A DNA stretch of 39,285 nucleotides from assembly GCA_946404405.1 (NCBI GenBank), contig CAMJDL010000031.1, positions 1-39,285 on the forward strand, given 5' to 3'. The stretch is from an uncultured Prevotella sp. (lineage in GTDB: Bacteria; Bacteroidota; Bacteroidia; Bacteroidales; Bacteroidaceae). How positions within the stretch are numbered: position 1 is the first letter of the stretch; every line of letters begins with the position of its first letter. Shown piece by piece: positions 31,368 to 39,281 of this stretch. The notes beneath the pieces are model-generated. The model was not told the DNA's origin, searched no databases, and was given only the letters and a program-made list of their open reading frames with translations. The translations under genes were made by a program, and so were the position numbers.

Positions 31368-31449
31368 TGCTCATATCCAACTCACTACCGCAGCCCTGCT
31401 CCTTCCACAGAATTTGGTCAATTGCCTTGAATGTATTTTCGTATTTCAT
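31368..31449 (-). pseudogene. 5' remnant of a type I methylase gene (hsdM)
   Basis: The first 25 codons from the ATG at 31449 read like the start of a type I restriction-modification methylase (KYENTFKAIDQILWKEQGC then GSELD). Intact HsdM continues with Y-x-EQTSW; here Tyr, Glu and Gln codons appear in a shifted frame and the likeness then stops, at the inverted repeat beside the VapE gene. A TATCTTTG box at 31473-31480 still precedes it. The frame runs on to 31294 without further similarity. No hsdR or hsdS is present. Confidence 0.6.
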
Positions 31450-31472
31450 TTTTTGTTTTACATTACTTCTTG

Positions 31473-31480
31473 CAAAGATA
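31473..31480 (-). promoter_or_regulatory. -7 box of the hsdM remnant
   Basis: TATCTTTG on the minus strand, 23 bp before the remnant ATG. The gap 31450-31664 otherwise holds only this box and the promoter of the next gene. Confidence 0.5.
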
Positions 31481-31598
31481 GTGATTATTTTTGAAACTGC
31501 CAAGGTTTAAAGGAAAAACTTGACATCTTTATTCATTACTTCTTTACGTAAAGAGATTTTTATATGGGTTGTCTTTTTTTGTCTTCGTTACTCCAAAA

Positions 31599-31630
31599 TT
31601 TGGCATTTCACTCGTTTTTTCGTAATTTTG
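31599..31630 (+). promoter_or_regulatory. Promoter of the YgjP-like gene
   Basis: TTTG (31599-31602) and TAATTTTG (31623-31630) 20 bp apart. A four-codon frame (ATG at 31648) ends in a TGA just before the ATG at 31665. Confidence 0.65.
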
Positions 31631-31664
31631 CAGCGAAAATAAACGATATGAATACTTGGTGACA

Positions 31665-32216
31665 ATGGCGATACAAGTGACATACAGACGGACAAGCAGG
31701 TTGTCGATGCGCATCGTAAAGAATGGCGATGTGCACGTGTCGGCGCCTATCGGTATGTCAAAGAGGGAGGTGGAGGCGTTTATCAGCCAGCATCAGGATT
31801 GGATAGTTGAGGCCAGAAAGAAGACTGCTGAACGACAGAAGCAGCGGACGGGCTTCTTCGATAGGCTGCCACTGACCACAAGGGCCCAGAAGATTGAGGC
31901 GAAGGAGAGAATGATGGCGTTGGTGGAACCCATGATAGAACGGCATGCCAAGGAGATGGGCGTTCGTCCGACCTCTGTCAGCTATAAACCGATGATATCG
32001 CGTTGGGGAGTGTGTAGGGTGAAGGAGCGCAGCATCTGCTATTCCACCTACCTGCTATTGCTGCCGGATTGGTGTGTCGAGCATGTCGTGGTTCACGAGC
32101 TATGCCACCTGTTGGAGCCCAGCCATAATGCCCGTTTCCATGCGCTGATGGACAAATACTATCCGAGGTGGAGGGAAGCAAGAAAGGAAACTCGCAGGTT
32201 GCAGGCGCGACAATAA
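31665..32216 (+). CDS. YgjP/SprT-like zinc metalloprotease
   Basis: The 183-aa protein matches the YgjP/DUF45 metallopeptidase family: basic beta-rich N-terminus (YRRTSRLSMRIVKNGDVHVS), the substrate-region motif SRWGVCRVKERSICYSTYLL, and the zinc site VVHELCHLLEPSHNARFHAL, in which the two His of HELCH and the following HN motif bind zinc and Glu is catalytic. Such genes are frequent companions of type I restriction-modification loci, which fits the hsdM remnant 215 bp upstream on the other strand. Start: the ATG at 31665 rather than TTG at 31656. The enzyme looks intact; its substrate is unknown. Confidence 0.9.
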   Translation: MAIQVTYRRTSRLSMRIVKNGDVHVSAPIGMSKREVEAFISQHQDWIVEARKKTAERQKQRTGFFDRLPLTTRAQKIEAKERMMALVEPMIERHAKEMGVRPTSVSYKPMISRWGVCRVKERSICYSTYLLLLPDWCVEHVVVHELCHLLEPSHNARFHALMDKYYPRWREARKETRRLQARQ

Positions 32217-32260
32217 CGCTGCAGCCAGGAGTTTACTGTCATACTGTTCGAAATAGAAGC

Positions 32261-33193
32261 TTATTTGACGAACTTCCTGCCGTTGTGGATGTACAGTCCG
32301 CGTGTGGGGGTGACGACGCGACGGCCACTGAGGTCGTAGTACATGCCGCTAACTTCTGCCTTCTGACCTCTTACTTCGTTCATGGCTGTTGGAATGTCGA
32401 AGTTCTGCGTGCCGCCAGTGACGATGATCTCGCCATCGGTCTTGATGGTCTGGCCAGCGCAATCTTTGATGGTCAGCGTTCCACCTTCTAAATATACATT
32501 TCCAGTGTCTTCGTCTTCATGACCATCAATCTTGCCAGTAGACTGCTCGCCAGCCAATTCGCACTGGATGCCGTCGTCCTCTGTGTTGCTGATGGTGACT
32601 TTAGCATCGCCTTCCTCCATGAGGAAATACTCGGCGCAGTGGATGCCGTCCTTCTTGGCGCCAGTGATGTTGAGCGTCAGGTTCTTCAGCGAAGTGTACT
32701 CCTTGCTGTAGATGGCGTGCTTCGAGTTGCCAGCGACATTGAGCTCGCCCTTGCCCTTGAATTCCAGATGGCCCGTGCAGTGGATGCATCCGTTGTAGTC
32801 CTTATTCTTGCAGTCGGCAAGGGTGTTGGTGGTATTCTTCTTTGCACTGATGGCAATGCGCTTGCCGTTCTTGATATAGAAGGCAGGACCGCTGGGGTTG
32901 GTCAGCGTCAGACCGTTCAGGTCGATTTCGCACTTGTAGCTGCCTGTCAGATTGAACGAGCCGTCGTCGGACGTGCCGCTGAGCGCGTAGAACAGCTCCA
33001 CAGACTCTGTGGACGATGAGATAACGACATGCGATGACGTACCAGAAGAGACGGTAACGACGTCAGCGATATTGCTGGCAACAGTAACAGTTGCGGTGGT
33101 GCCGTTGTAAACCACCTCTACGGTGTTGTCCTCAACAGCTTGTGCGGTTAAGGCACAAGTGATAGTGATAATAGATAGTAAAAGTTTCTTCAT
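32261..33193 (-). CDS. Cthe_2159-like beta-helix surface protein
   Basis: The 310-aa secreted protein has a signal peptide (MKKLLLSIITITCALTAQA), then a region of repeated strands (EIDLNGLTLTNPSGPAFYIK, CIHCTGHLEFKGKGELNVAG, TLNITGAKKDGIHC) that follows the right-handed parallel beta-helix pattern of the carbohydrate-binding Cthe_2159 (DUF4353) family. Homologues bind acidic polysaccharides such as pectins. The last 25 residues (YYDLSGRRVVTPTRGLYIHN then GRKFVK) match the C-terminal sorting tail common in Prevotella, so surface display by type IX secretion is likely (inference). It starts 29 bp after the 39-aa ORF and probably shares its promoter. Confidence 0.85.
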   Translation of the reverse strand: MKKLLLSIITITCALTAQAVEDNTVEVVYNGTTATVTVASNIADVVTVSSGTSSHVVISSSTESVELFYALSGTSDDGSFNLTGSYKCEIDLNGLTLTNPSGPAFYIKNGKRIAISAKKNTTNTLADCKNKDYNGCIHCTGHLEFKGKGELNVAGNSKHAIYSKEYTSLKNLTLNITGAKKDGIHCAEYFLMEEGDAKVTISNTEDDGIQCELAGEQSTGKIDGHEDEDTGNVYLEGGTLTIKDCAGQTIKTDGEIIVTGGTQNFDIPTAMNEVRGQKAEVSGMYYDLSGRRVVTPTRGLYIHNGRKFVK

Positions 33194-33222
33194 AAGATTA
33201 AATGTTTGATAAGTGTTAGTTA

Positions 33223-33342
33223 CTATACAAGTTCGACTTTGTTGATGTCCTGCTCCACGTCAATCACGGTGCCTTGGGTCCATTCGCTCTTGTGCGTCAC
33301 CTCGGGTGAAATCAGCACGTTATCTCCCAATTTTGCTTCCAT
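33223..33342 (-). CDS. 39-aa ORF ending in a copy of the PyrI C-terminus
   Basis: A short frame from ATG 33342 encodes an N-terminal part with the pattern KLGDNVLISPEVTHKSEWTQ then GTVIDV, followed by [10 protein letters not shown] and stop. The last ten residues and stop are identical to the end of PyrI encoded 2 kb upstream; the 34 bp concerned (33223-33256 versus 35312-35345) differ at two positions, both synonymous. The N-terminal part resembles the start of longer small beta-rich Bacteroidetes proteins (weak recollection), so this may be a truncated gene with a foreign tail. A TATCTTTG box (33371-33378) lies 28 bp before the ATG, so it is probably expressed together with the beta-helix gene downstream. 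Confidence 0.6.
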   Translation of the reverse strand: MEAKLGDNVLISPEVTHKSEWTQGTVIDVEQDINKVELV

Positions 33343-33370
33343 AATTCTCGTTGTTTAGAGTTTTACGGTG

Positions 33371-33378
33371 CAAAGATA
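33371..33378 (-). promoter_or_regulatory. -7 box for the 39-aa ORF and beta-helix gene
   Basis: TATCTTTG on the minus strand; leader of about 23 nt to the ATG at 33342. Confidence 0.6.
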
Positions 33379-33420
33379 CACAATTTCCCAGACATTTCCA
33401 CCATTTCCCGCAGAAATAAT

Positions 33421-33448
33421 TATGCATTATGCATTATGAATTATGAAT
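33421..33448. repeat. Heptamer repeat (4 units) near 33421
   Basis: TATGCAT, TATGCAT, TATGAAT, TATGAAT in tandem in the spacer between the outer-membrane barrel gene stop (33470) and the next promoter. Confidence 0.88.
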
Positions 33449-33469
33449 TCCATAGAACCCTGGATTCGC

Positions 33470-35191
33470 CTATCTCCAAGGATAGTATGTGAGTCCTATT
33501 GTCAAGGCTCTGTTCTTGTAGGAGTGACTTAAGAGATACAAATCGGCCTTCGGTTGGCCTGCCAAGTCGTGAAAGTCGGCAAACAGGTGACAACGTTTTC
33601 CTATGTCCTTGCCCATCTTTAATGAAGCGTAGAGATGGGCATGTTGGTTGGTGGCATCGTTATAGATCAATACGGATGACAGTCTGAGTCCTTTGCCTAA
33701 CAGTAGTGTAGGTGCGAGCTTGAGGGTGTAATACGTGGCGTTGACAGCATCGTCGTAGCTGATGTGCAGGTGGTGTACGTTCGCTCCTGCTGTCAGCCGG
33801 AAGTTTTTTTGATGCCAGGTGACAGATGATGCCAGACTAATCAGCGACTCGTTAGGTGTCGGCATGTCAGAGAGCAGTGTGTATGCCACACTGCCCATGG
33901 CCAGGAACCGGTCAGCCTGATAGGTATAGCGTGCCTCCGACCGCCAGGCAAGGTTTGTCTTATAGTCCGTTGAGTGCAGGTAGGAACCATCATCGGAATA
34001 AGTATGGAAGTCGCTGGCTAAGGGATTGAAGAACGAGCGGTTGAAGATGGCTTGTACGAAATGTCGCCCCCTCCGATAGCCTACGCTGGCATGCAGTGCA
34101 TGGTCATTGCGGTTGTGCGACCATAGGTTGCTGGGGTCCTCGTCGTAGTGCTTGTCCCAGAAGGTGTTATGTCTGAAACGGTCTCCTAAGCTGATGGTCC
34201 ACGGTCCTTTATTAAAGTCCAGCAGCACATACAGATCGTGGTAGAGATTCTGTTCACGTCTGAGCTCATGAAGCCAGAGGTTCGTGTAGCCCCCCTCGTA
34301 ACCTGCGGTTAACGAGAGCGACTGTGGCACGAGGGGGATGCTGCACTCGGCAATCCACCAGGGTACAACTGTCTGTTCATCAAATTGGTAGATGGACATG
34401 TTATCATAGTTCATTCCTGTCTCGAAATAGAGGCCAGCGCCTTGCTCGTTAAGGGTACGCTCGTAAGTGGCGACGAGTTCGCCCCACCGTTGCCTGATGA
34501 TATCGCTCTCTGAATCGCCATCAACATCATACACATGGCTTTTATACTCCTCATAGCCCTGCGAGAGCTTTAGTTTCAGCAGGTCGTTCTCCGTTGCCTG
34601 CCAGTCAATAAAGACCATCGCATTCTCTACATTGTTTCGTGAGGTGACGGAAGATCCTGACAATGATTCGGCCTTGCCATACCGCATATTGGTCTGCGCC
34701 AAGGCGCGAACGGTGACCTTGTCACCACTGTTGGCTATATTGGCATATAACTGACCGTTACCATACGTACTGCCATTAACAGCGAGCTTGCCTGTCAGTC
34801 CCTTACCTTCCTTGAACCGTAGGTCTATGTATCCCGTGACGCCGTCCATCGCGCTGTTAACGTTGCCATAGACAAACACGGTGACATCACTGAGGTCGCA
34901 GGCATTAATCTCGTTGAGCAGAGACTCGTAGTCGATATTCAGCGGGATTTCATCGACACTCAGCAGATAGTCTGCTGTAAGTGTCTTGCCGTCACTCGAC
35001 ATCAGTTCCGGGCAGATGTGTAATACATCCAGTAGCGTCATCTCTGAATCAGGGTTCAGCCGCTCCACATGGATGGTGTATTTGTTGCCTTCGTGTTCGA
35101 TAATCTGTTCTTTCTCCTGACCGTTCACTGTGAGGAAACTGCAGGCCATCAGCCCTCCCAATAGCAGGGCTATGAGTCTGTTTGTTCGCAT
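33470..35191 (-). CDS. Outer-membrane beta-barrel protein (TonB-receptor-like plug)
   Basis: The 573-aa protein has a signal peptide (MRTNRLIALLLGGLMACSFL then TVNGQ), a small domain with plug-like features of TonB-dependent receptors (SEMTLLDVLHICPELMSSDG near residue 50, LLSVDEIPLNIDYESLLNEI, then VFVYGNVNSAMDGVTGYIDL), and about 20 amphipathic strands ending in an aromatic residue two before the C-terminus (TIGLTYYPWR). It is shorter than true SusC receptors (about 1000 aa) and no TonB box or carboxypeptidase-like domain is visible, so transport is uncertain. Single gene with its own promoter at 35211-35242. Confidence 0.8.
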   Translation of the reverse strand: MRTNRLIALLLGGLMACSFLTVNGQEKEQIIEHEGNKYTIHVERLNPDSEMTLLDVLHICPELMSSDGKTLTADYLLSVDEIPLNIDYESLLNEINACDLSDVTVFVYGNVNSAMDGVTGYIDLRFKEGKGLTGKLAVNGSTYGNGQLYANIANSGDKVTVRALAQTNMRYGKAESLSGSSVTSRNNVENAMVFIDWQATENDLLKLKLSQGYEEYKSHVYDVDGDSESDIIRQRWGELVATYERTLNEQGAGLYFETGMNYDNMSIYQFDEQTVVPWWIAECSIPLVPQSLSLTAGYEGGYTNLWLHELRREQNLYHDLYVLLDFNKGPWTISLGDRFRHNTFWDKHYDEDPSNLWSHNRNDHALHASVGYRRGRHFVQAIFNRSFFNPLASDFHTYSDDGSYLHSTDYKTNLAWRSEARYTYQADRFLAMGSVAYTLLSDMPTPNESLISLASSVTWHQKNFRLTAGANVHHLHISYDDAVNATYYTLKLAPTLLLGKGLRLSSVLIYNDATNQHAHLYASLKMGKDIGKRCHLFADFHDLAGQPKADLYLLSHSYKNRALTIGLTYYPWR

Positions 35192-35210
35192 GATATTCGA
35201 AATTTGAGCG

Positions 35211-35242
35211 CAAAGTTACGAATAAGCGGGAACAAAACCAAA
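35211..35242 (-). promoter_or_regulatory. Promoter of the outer-membrane barrel gene
   Basis: TTTG (35239-35242) and TAACTTTG (35211-35218) 20 bp apart on the minus strand. The spacer shares CGCTTATTCGTA with the glyA and PBP1A promoters. Confidence 0.7.
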
Positions 35243-35311
35243 TAAAAGTTGTTTTAATTCGATTTTTGTTGTCATTGACATCTGCTTCTATGAGTCCGAA
35301 GTGGTAATATT

Positions 35312-35758
35312 CTATACGAGTTCGACCTTGTTGATGTCCTGCTCCTTCTCGCAGTAGTGGCAGGTTAGGATGCCGTCGCTAACGTGAAAGTGGGTGGCCA
35401 TGGGCTCGTTGTTGGTGATGCACTTGGGGTTGTTGCACTTGACGATACCTTTGATCTCCTCAGGGGTCTCCACGGTCTTCTTCTCGACGACCTCGTAGTC
35501 GCGGATGATGTTGAGGATGACCTTGGGGGCCACAACGGAGAGACGGGAAATCTCGTCGTCGGTGAAGAATTTGTCGCTAACCTTGATGATGCCCTTCATG
35601 CCGACCTTCTGGGACGGGTAGTTGTTACCGATGGTGACGGGCGTCTTCAGGTCGAAGAGTCCTAGGAGGTTGGCTACCTGATAGGTCTTGGCAGCGGGTA
35701 TGTGGTCAATGACGGTGCCTTGCTCGATGGCGGCAACCAGACGTTCTTTCTTGTTCAT
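35312..35758 (-). CDS. pyrI: Aspartate carbamoyltransferase regulatory chain
   Basis: PyrI binds nucleotides and holds catalytic PyrB trimers in the allosteric ATCase complex that opens pyrimidine synthesis. The 148-aa protein shows the N-terminal allosteric domain ([20 protein letters not shown], then [20 protein letters not shown]) and the C-terminal zinc domain with four cysteines in CNNPKC and CHYC. The gene overlaps pyrB by 4 bp (35755-35758). Its last 34 bp, including the stop, recur at 33223-33256 in a small chimeric ORF. Confidence 0.96.
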   Translation of the reverse strand: MNKKERLVAAIEQGTVIDHIPAAKTYQVANLLGLFDLKTPVTIGNNYPSQKVGMKGIIKVSDKFFTDDEISRLSVVAPKVILNIIRDYEVVEKKTVETPEEIKGIVKCNNPKCITNNEPMATHFHVSDGILTCHYCEKEQDINKVELV

Positions 35759-36702
35759 CGTATTATGGTTTTATCGTTTTTAACTTCGTCGAGACTGATG
35801 CCCAGCACGTCGCAGAAGATGGCTTCGCGGGCAAAGAGACCGTTGCCGGCCTGCTGGATGTAGTAGGCGTGGGGGTTCTCGTCGACATCGTAGGCTATCT
35901 CGTTGACACGGGGCAGCGGATGCAGGATCTTCATGTTGGGCTTAGCCAGACGCAGCATGTCGTTGTTCAGAATGTACACATTTTTGACGCGTTCGTACTC
36001 CATGAGGTCCGAGAAACGTTCCTTTTGTACACGGGTCATATAGAGGATATCGGCATCGGCAATGACCTTCTCGTTGAAGGCGGTATGCTCCTGATACTGA
36101 ATGCCGTGCTCCTTGCAGTAGAGCTTGTACTCCTGCGGCATAGCCAACTCCTTGGGGGCCACGAAATGGAAGGTGGGGTTGAAATGGCGCATGGCCATGA
36201 GCAGCGAGTGAACGGTACGGCCGTACTTCAGGTCGCCCACCATATATATATTAAGGTTCTCGAGCGTACCCTGCGTCTTGTAGATGGAGTAGAGGTCGAG
36301 CATGCACTGCGAGGGGTGCTGATGGGCTCCGTCGCCAGCATTGACGATGGGCACGTCGGTGACCTCGGAGGCATACTGGGCGGCACCCTCGATGTAGTGG
36401 CGCATGACGATGACGTCGGCGTAGTTGGAAACCATCAGGATGGTGTCCTTCAGCGTCTCGCCCTTCGTGCCACTGGTAATCTTGGGGTCGGCAAATCCTA
36501 TTACTCGAGCACCTAGACGGTTGGCGGCTGTCTCGAACGACAAGCGCGTGCGCGTAGAGGGTTCAAAAAACAACGTAGCCACCACCTTGCCCTTCAGCAG
36601 TTCGCGGTTGGGGTGCTGCTCAAACTCTTGTGCCATCTCAATCATGTAGAGAATCTTCTCTCTCGTGAGGTCGGCAATAGTCACAAAATCATGCTTTTCC
36701 AT
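35755..36702 (-). CDS. pyrB: Aspartate carbamoyltransferase catalytic chain
   Basis: Catalyses carbamoyl phosphate plus aspartate to carbamoyl-aspartate in pyrimidine synthesis. The 315-aa protein has the carbamoyl-phosphate motif [13 protein letters not shown], the 80s-loop [11 protein letters not shown] region, [16 protein letters not shown], and the aspartate-binding [15 protein letters not shown]. The frame is open to 36738, but a TAATTTTG box at 36726-36733 places the start at the ATG 36702 ([15 protein letters not shown]). Forms the operon pyrB-pyrI, divergent from the PBP1A gene. Confidence 0.96.
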   Translation of the reverse strand: MEKHDFVTIADLTREKILYMIEMAQEFEQHPNRELLKGKVVATLFFEPSTRTRLSFETAANRLGARVIGFADPKITSGTKGETLKDTILMVSNYADVIVMRHYIEGAAQYASEVTDVPIVNAGDGAHQHPSQCMLDLYSIYKTQGTLENLNIYMVGDLKYGRTVHSLLMAMRHFNPTFHFVAPKELAMPQEYKLYCKEHGIQYQEHTAFNEKVIADADILYMTRVQKERFSDLMEYERVKNVYILNNDMLRLAKPNMKILHPLPRVNEIAYDVDENPHAYYIQQAGNGLFAREAIFCDVLGISLDEVKNDKTIIR

Positions 36703-36725
36703 TAGTCTGGGATTAAATTCGACGG

Positions 36726-36733
36726 CAAAATTA
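36726..36733 (-). promoter_or_regulatory. -7 box of pyrBI
   Basis: TAATTTTG on the minus strand, 23 bp before the pyrB ATG. -33 region weak. Confidence 0.5.
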
Positions 36734-36774
36734 CACATAATTTCTGATTTTCGAGCGAAAAAAGGAAAAAATCT

Positions 36775-36805
36775 TTTGTTTTGTTCTCGCTAAATCGTAC
36801 CTTTG
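36775..36805 (+). promoter_or_regulatory. Promoter of the PBP1A gene
   Basis: TTTG (36775-36778) and TACCTTTG (36798-36805) with 19 bp between; leader about 20-25 nt. Shares the TTTTGTTCTCGCT-to-TCGTACCTTTGCA layout with the barrel-protein and glyA promoters. Confidence 0.75.
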
Positions 36806-36832
36806 CACACAAAACTTCGAAGTATCTGCATT

Positions 36833-39154
36833 ATGAGAAAGATAATCGTATATGTGATGTGGGCGCTGCTGGGCATTTTTGTGCTCGCGACAGGTCTTGC
36901 ATTCTATGCTATCAACGAGGGGTGGATAGGGTATATGCCGCCCATCGAAGAACTGCAGAATCCTATCAACCGTTACGCTACGCAGGTCATCTCGGCTGAC
37001 GGAAAGGTGATGGGTACGTGGAACTACAACCGCGAGAACCGTATCATGGTGGACTACACGCAGCTGTCGCCATCGCTGGTACAGGCGCTGGTGGCTACCG
37101 AGGACGTCCGATTCTACGACCATTCGGGCATCGACTTCTTTGCACTGGGACGTGCCATCGTGAAGCGCGGCTTCATGGGACAGAAGAGTGCGGGTGGTGG
37201 CTCAACTATTACGCAGCAGCTGGCCAAACAGCTGTATTCGGGTACGGCACATAGCGTGATGGAACGCCTGTTGCAGAAACCGATAGAGTGGGTGATAGCC
37301 GTCAAATTGGAGCGTAACTACACGAAGGACGAAATCATCGCTATGTACTTGAACTACTTCGACTTCCTCCACAATGCCGTGGGTATCAAGACGGCAGCGA
37401 ATACGTATTTCGGCAAGGAACCGAAGGACTTGTCGGTGACGGAGTCGGCGGTGCTGATAGGTCTGTGTAAGAACCCGTCATACTTCAACCCCGTGCGCTA
37501 TCCGGAACGTTCGACGGAGCGTCGTAACGTGGTGCTCCACCAGATGACAAAGGCGGGCTATCTGACTGATGCCGACTATGAGCGCTATTCGAAGGAACCG
37601 CTCGAACTGCACTTCCATGTGGCCGACCATAAGGATGGCATCGCCGTATATTTCCGCGATTTCCTGCGCCGCTATATGATGGCCAAGAAACCGAACCGTG
37701 CGGATTATCCGTCGTGGAACAAGGTGAAGTTCCATATCGACTCCATCAACTGGGAGAACGACCCGCTGTATGGTTGGTGTAATAAAAATTTAAAGAAGAA
37801 TGGCGAACCGTATAATGTCTATACAGACGGCCTGAAGGTGTATACCACCATCGACTCGCGTATGCAGGACTATGCCGAGCAGGCAGTGACCGAACATGTC
37901 ATCAAGTATCTGCAACCCGCATTCACAAAGGAAAAGCGCGGACGTAAGACGGGGCCGTACTCCAGCAAGATATCGGCTGAACAGGTGAACAGCATCCTGA
38001 TGCGCTCCGTACATCAGTGCGACCGCTATCGCGCGTTGAAGGCTGCCGGTGTCTCGGAAAATGACATCATGAAGTCGTTCAATACGAAGACGGAAATGAC
38101 GGTATTCTCGTACAAGGGCGAGATAGATACCGTGATGACGCCGCTCGACTCCATCAAGTACTATAAAACGTTCCTGCGTTGCGGATTTATGAGCATGTGT
38201 CCGCAGAACGGACACGTGAAGGCGTATGTCGGTGGACCTGACTTCGTACACTTCGCCTACGATATGGCTATGGAGGGTCGTCGTCAGGTGGGTTCTACCA
38301 TCAAACCGTTCCTTTACTCGCTGGCTATGGAGAATGGTTTCTCGCCCTGCGATCTGGCTCCTAACGTGCAGCAGACGTATATGGTGGCCGGACACGCATG
38401 GACGCCACGAAACGGCAGTAAGGCACGCTATGGTGAAATGGTGACGCTGAAGTGGGGACTGCAACAGTCGAACAACTGGATATCAGCATACCTGATGAGT
38501 AAGCTGAATCCGCAGGCTTTCGTGACCCTGCTTCGCGAATATGGTATCCGTAATCCGGAGATTCATCCTTCTATGTCGCTCTGTCTGGGACCATGCGAGA
38601 TTACCGTGGGCGAGATGGTGAGCGCTTATACGGCATTTGTCAATCATGGCATCCGTGCTGCCCACCAGTTCGTAACGAAGATTGAGGATAACGAAGGTAA
38701 TATCATTGCCCAGTTCCAGCCACGCATGAATGAGGTCATCAGCGAGGAGAGTGCTCACAAGATGATATACATGCTGAAGGCCGTTGTCGATGGTGGTACG
38801 GGTAGCCGTCTGCGCTTCAAGTATAACCTGAAGGGCGATTTGGCAGGTAAGACGGGTACCACGAACAATAATAGTGATGCCTGGTTCATGGGTATCGCAC
38901 CGACACTGGTCAGTGGTATGTGGGTTGGCGGTGACGACCGCGACATCCACTTCGACTCGATGGTATGGGGTCAGGGTGCCGCTATGGCATTGCCCATCTT
39001 TGCCCTGTATATGCAAAAGGTATATAAGGATAAACGACTCGGGTACAGCGATCAGGCGAAATTCGACCTCCCCTCAGGCTATAATCCCTGCGAAATGGAT
39101 GAGTCGGGACTCACAGATTTGGGCGAAGAATCCATCGAAGAAGTGTTCGAATGA
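36833..39154 (+). CDS. Penicillin-binding protein 1A
   Basis: Bifunctional class A PBP (773 aa) that polymerises glycan strands and cross-links peptidoglycan. An N-terminal membrane anchor (residues 4-25) is followed by the GT51 domain with VATEDVRFYDHSGID and GGGSTITQQLAKQL, and by the transpeptidase domain with the active serine in GSTIKP, the SNN triad and KTGTT. The C-terminal tail is acidic. The frame extends to a TTG at 36803, but that codon overlaps the -7 box; the ATG at 36833 gives the anchor directly. Monocistronic, with a terminator 34 bp downstream. Confidence 0.95.
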   Translation: MRKIIVYVMWALLGIFVLATGLAFYAINEGWIGYMPPIEELQNPINRYATQVISADGKVMGTWNYNRENRIMVDYTQLSPSLVQALVATEDVRFYDHSGIDFFALGRAIVKRGFMGQKSAGGGSTITQQLAKQLYSGTAHSVMERLLQKPIEWVIAVKLERNYTKDEIIAMYLNYFDFLHNAVGIKTAANTYFGKEPKDLSVTESAVLIGLCKNPSYFNPVRYPERSTERRNVVLHQMTKAGYLTDADYERYSKEPLELHFHVADHKDGIAVYFRDFLRRYMMAKKPNRADYPSWNKVKFHIDSINWENDPLYGWCNKNLKKNGEPYNVYTDGLKVYTTIDSRMQDYAEQAVTEHVIKYLQPAFTKEKRGRKTGPYSSKISAEQVNSILMRSVHQCDRYRALKAAGVSENDIMKSFNTKTEMTVFSYKGEIDTVMTPLDSIKYYKTFLRCGFMSMCPQNGHVKAYVGGPDFVHFAYDMAMEGRRQVGSTIKPFLYSLAMENGFSPCDLAPNVQQTYMVAGHAWTPRNGSKARYGEMVTLKWGLQQSNNWISAYLMSKLNPQAFVTLLREYGIRNPEIHPSMSLCLGPCEITVGEMVSAYTAFVNHGIRAAHQFVTKIEDNEGNIIAQFQPRMNEVISEESAHKMIYMLKAVVDGGTGSRLRFKYNLKGDLAGKTGTTNNNSDAWFMGIAPTLVSGMWVGGDDRDIHFDSMVWGQGAAMALPIFALYMQKVYKDKRLGYSDQAKFDLPSGYNPCEMDESGLTDLGEESIEEVFE

Positions 39155-39164
39155 CAACTCCCTT

Positions 39165-39181
39165 TATATTATATAATAAGG
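39165..39181 (+). repeat. 17-nt AT-rich 3' UTR element, copy 2
   Basis: Identical to 14202-14218 (TATATTATATAATAAGG) and placed likewise: about 10 nt after a stop codon and directly before a terminator hairpin. Confidence 0.6.
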
Positions 39182-39187
39182 TGTAAG

Positions 39188-39220
39188 GTTTTCGTATTGT
39201 AAAGTAATGCGAAAACTTTT
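39188..39220 (+). terminator. Terminator after the PBP1A gene
   Basis: GTTTTCG (39188-39194) and CGAAAAC (39210-39216) with inner ATT/AAT pairing, followed by TTTT at 39217-39220. Confidence 0.75.
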
Positions 39221-39249
39221 CATTTTTATGGAAAAAAGTTCTCGAAATA

Positions 39250-39281
39250 TTTGCAGGGTCCGAAAATTATGCGTACCTTTG
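39250..39281 (+). promoter_or_regulatory. Promoter of a gene beyond the right edge
   Basis: TTTG (39250-39253) and TACCTTTG (39274-39281) 20 bp apart, reading out of the window to the right. The downstream gene is not included. Confidence 0.7.

Noticed and set aside
31294..31503. Intact 69-aa protein
   Set aside because: Only the part after 31449 resembles a protein (HsdM start); the rest is promoter on one side and repeat DNA on the other.
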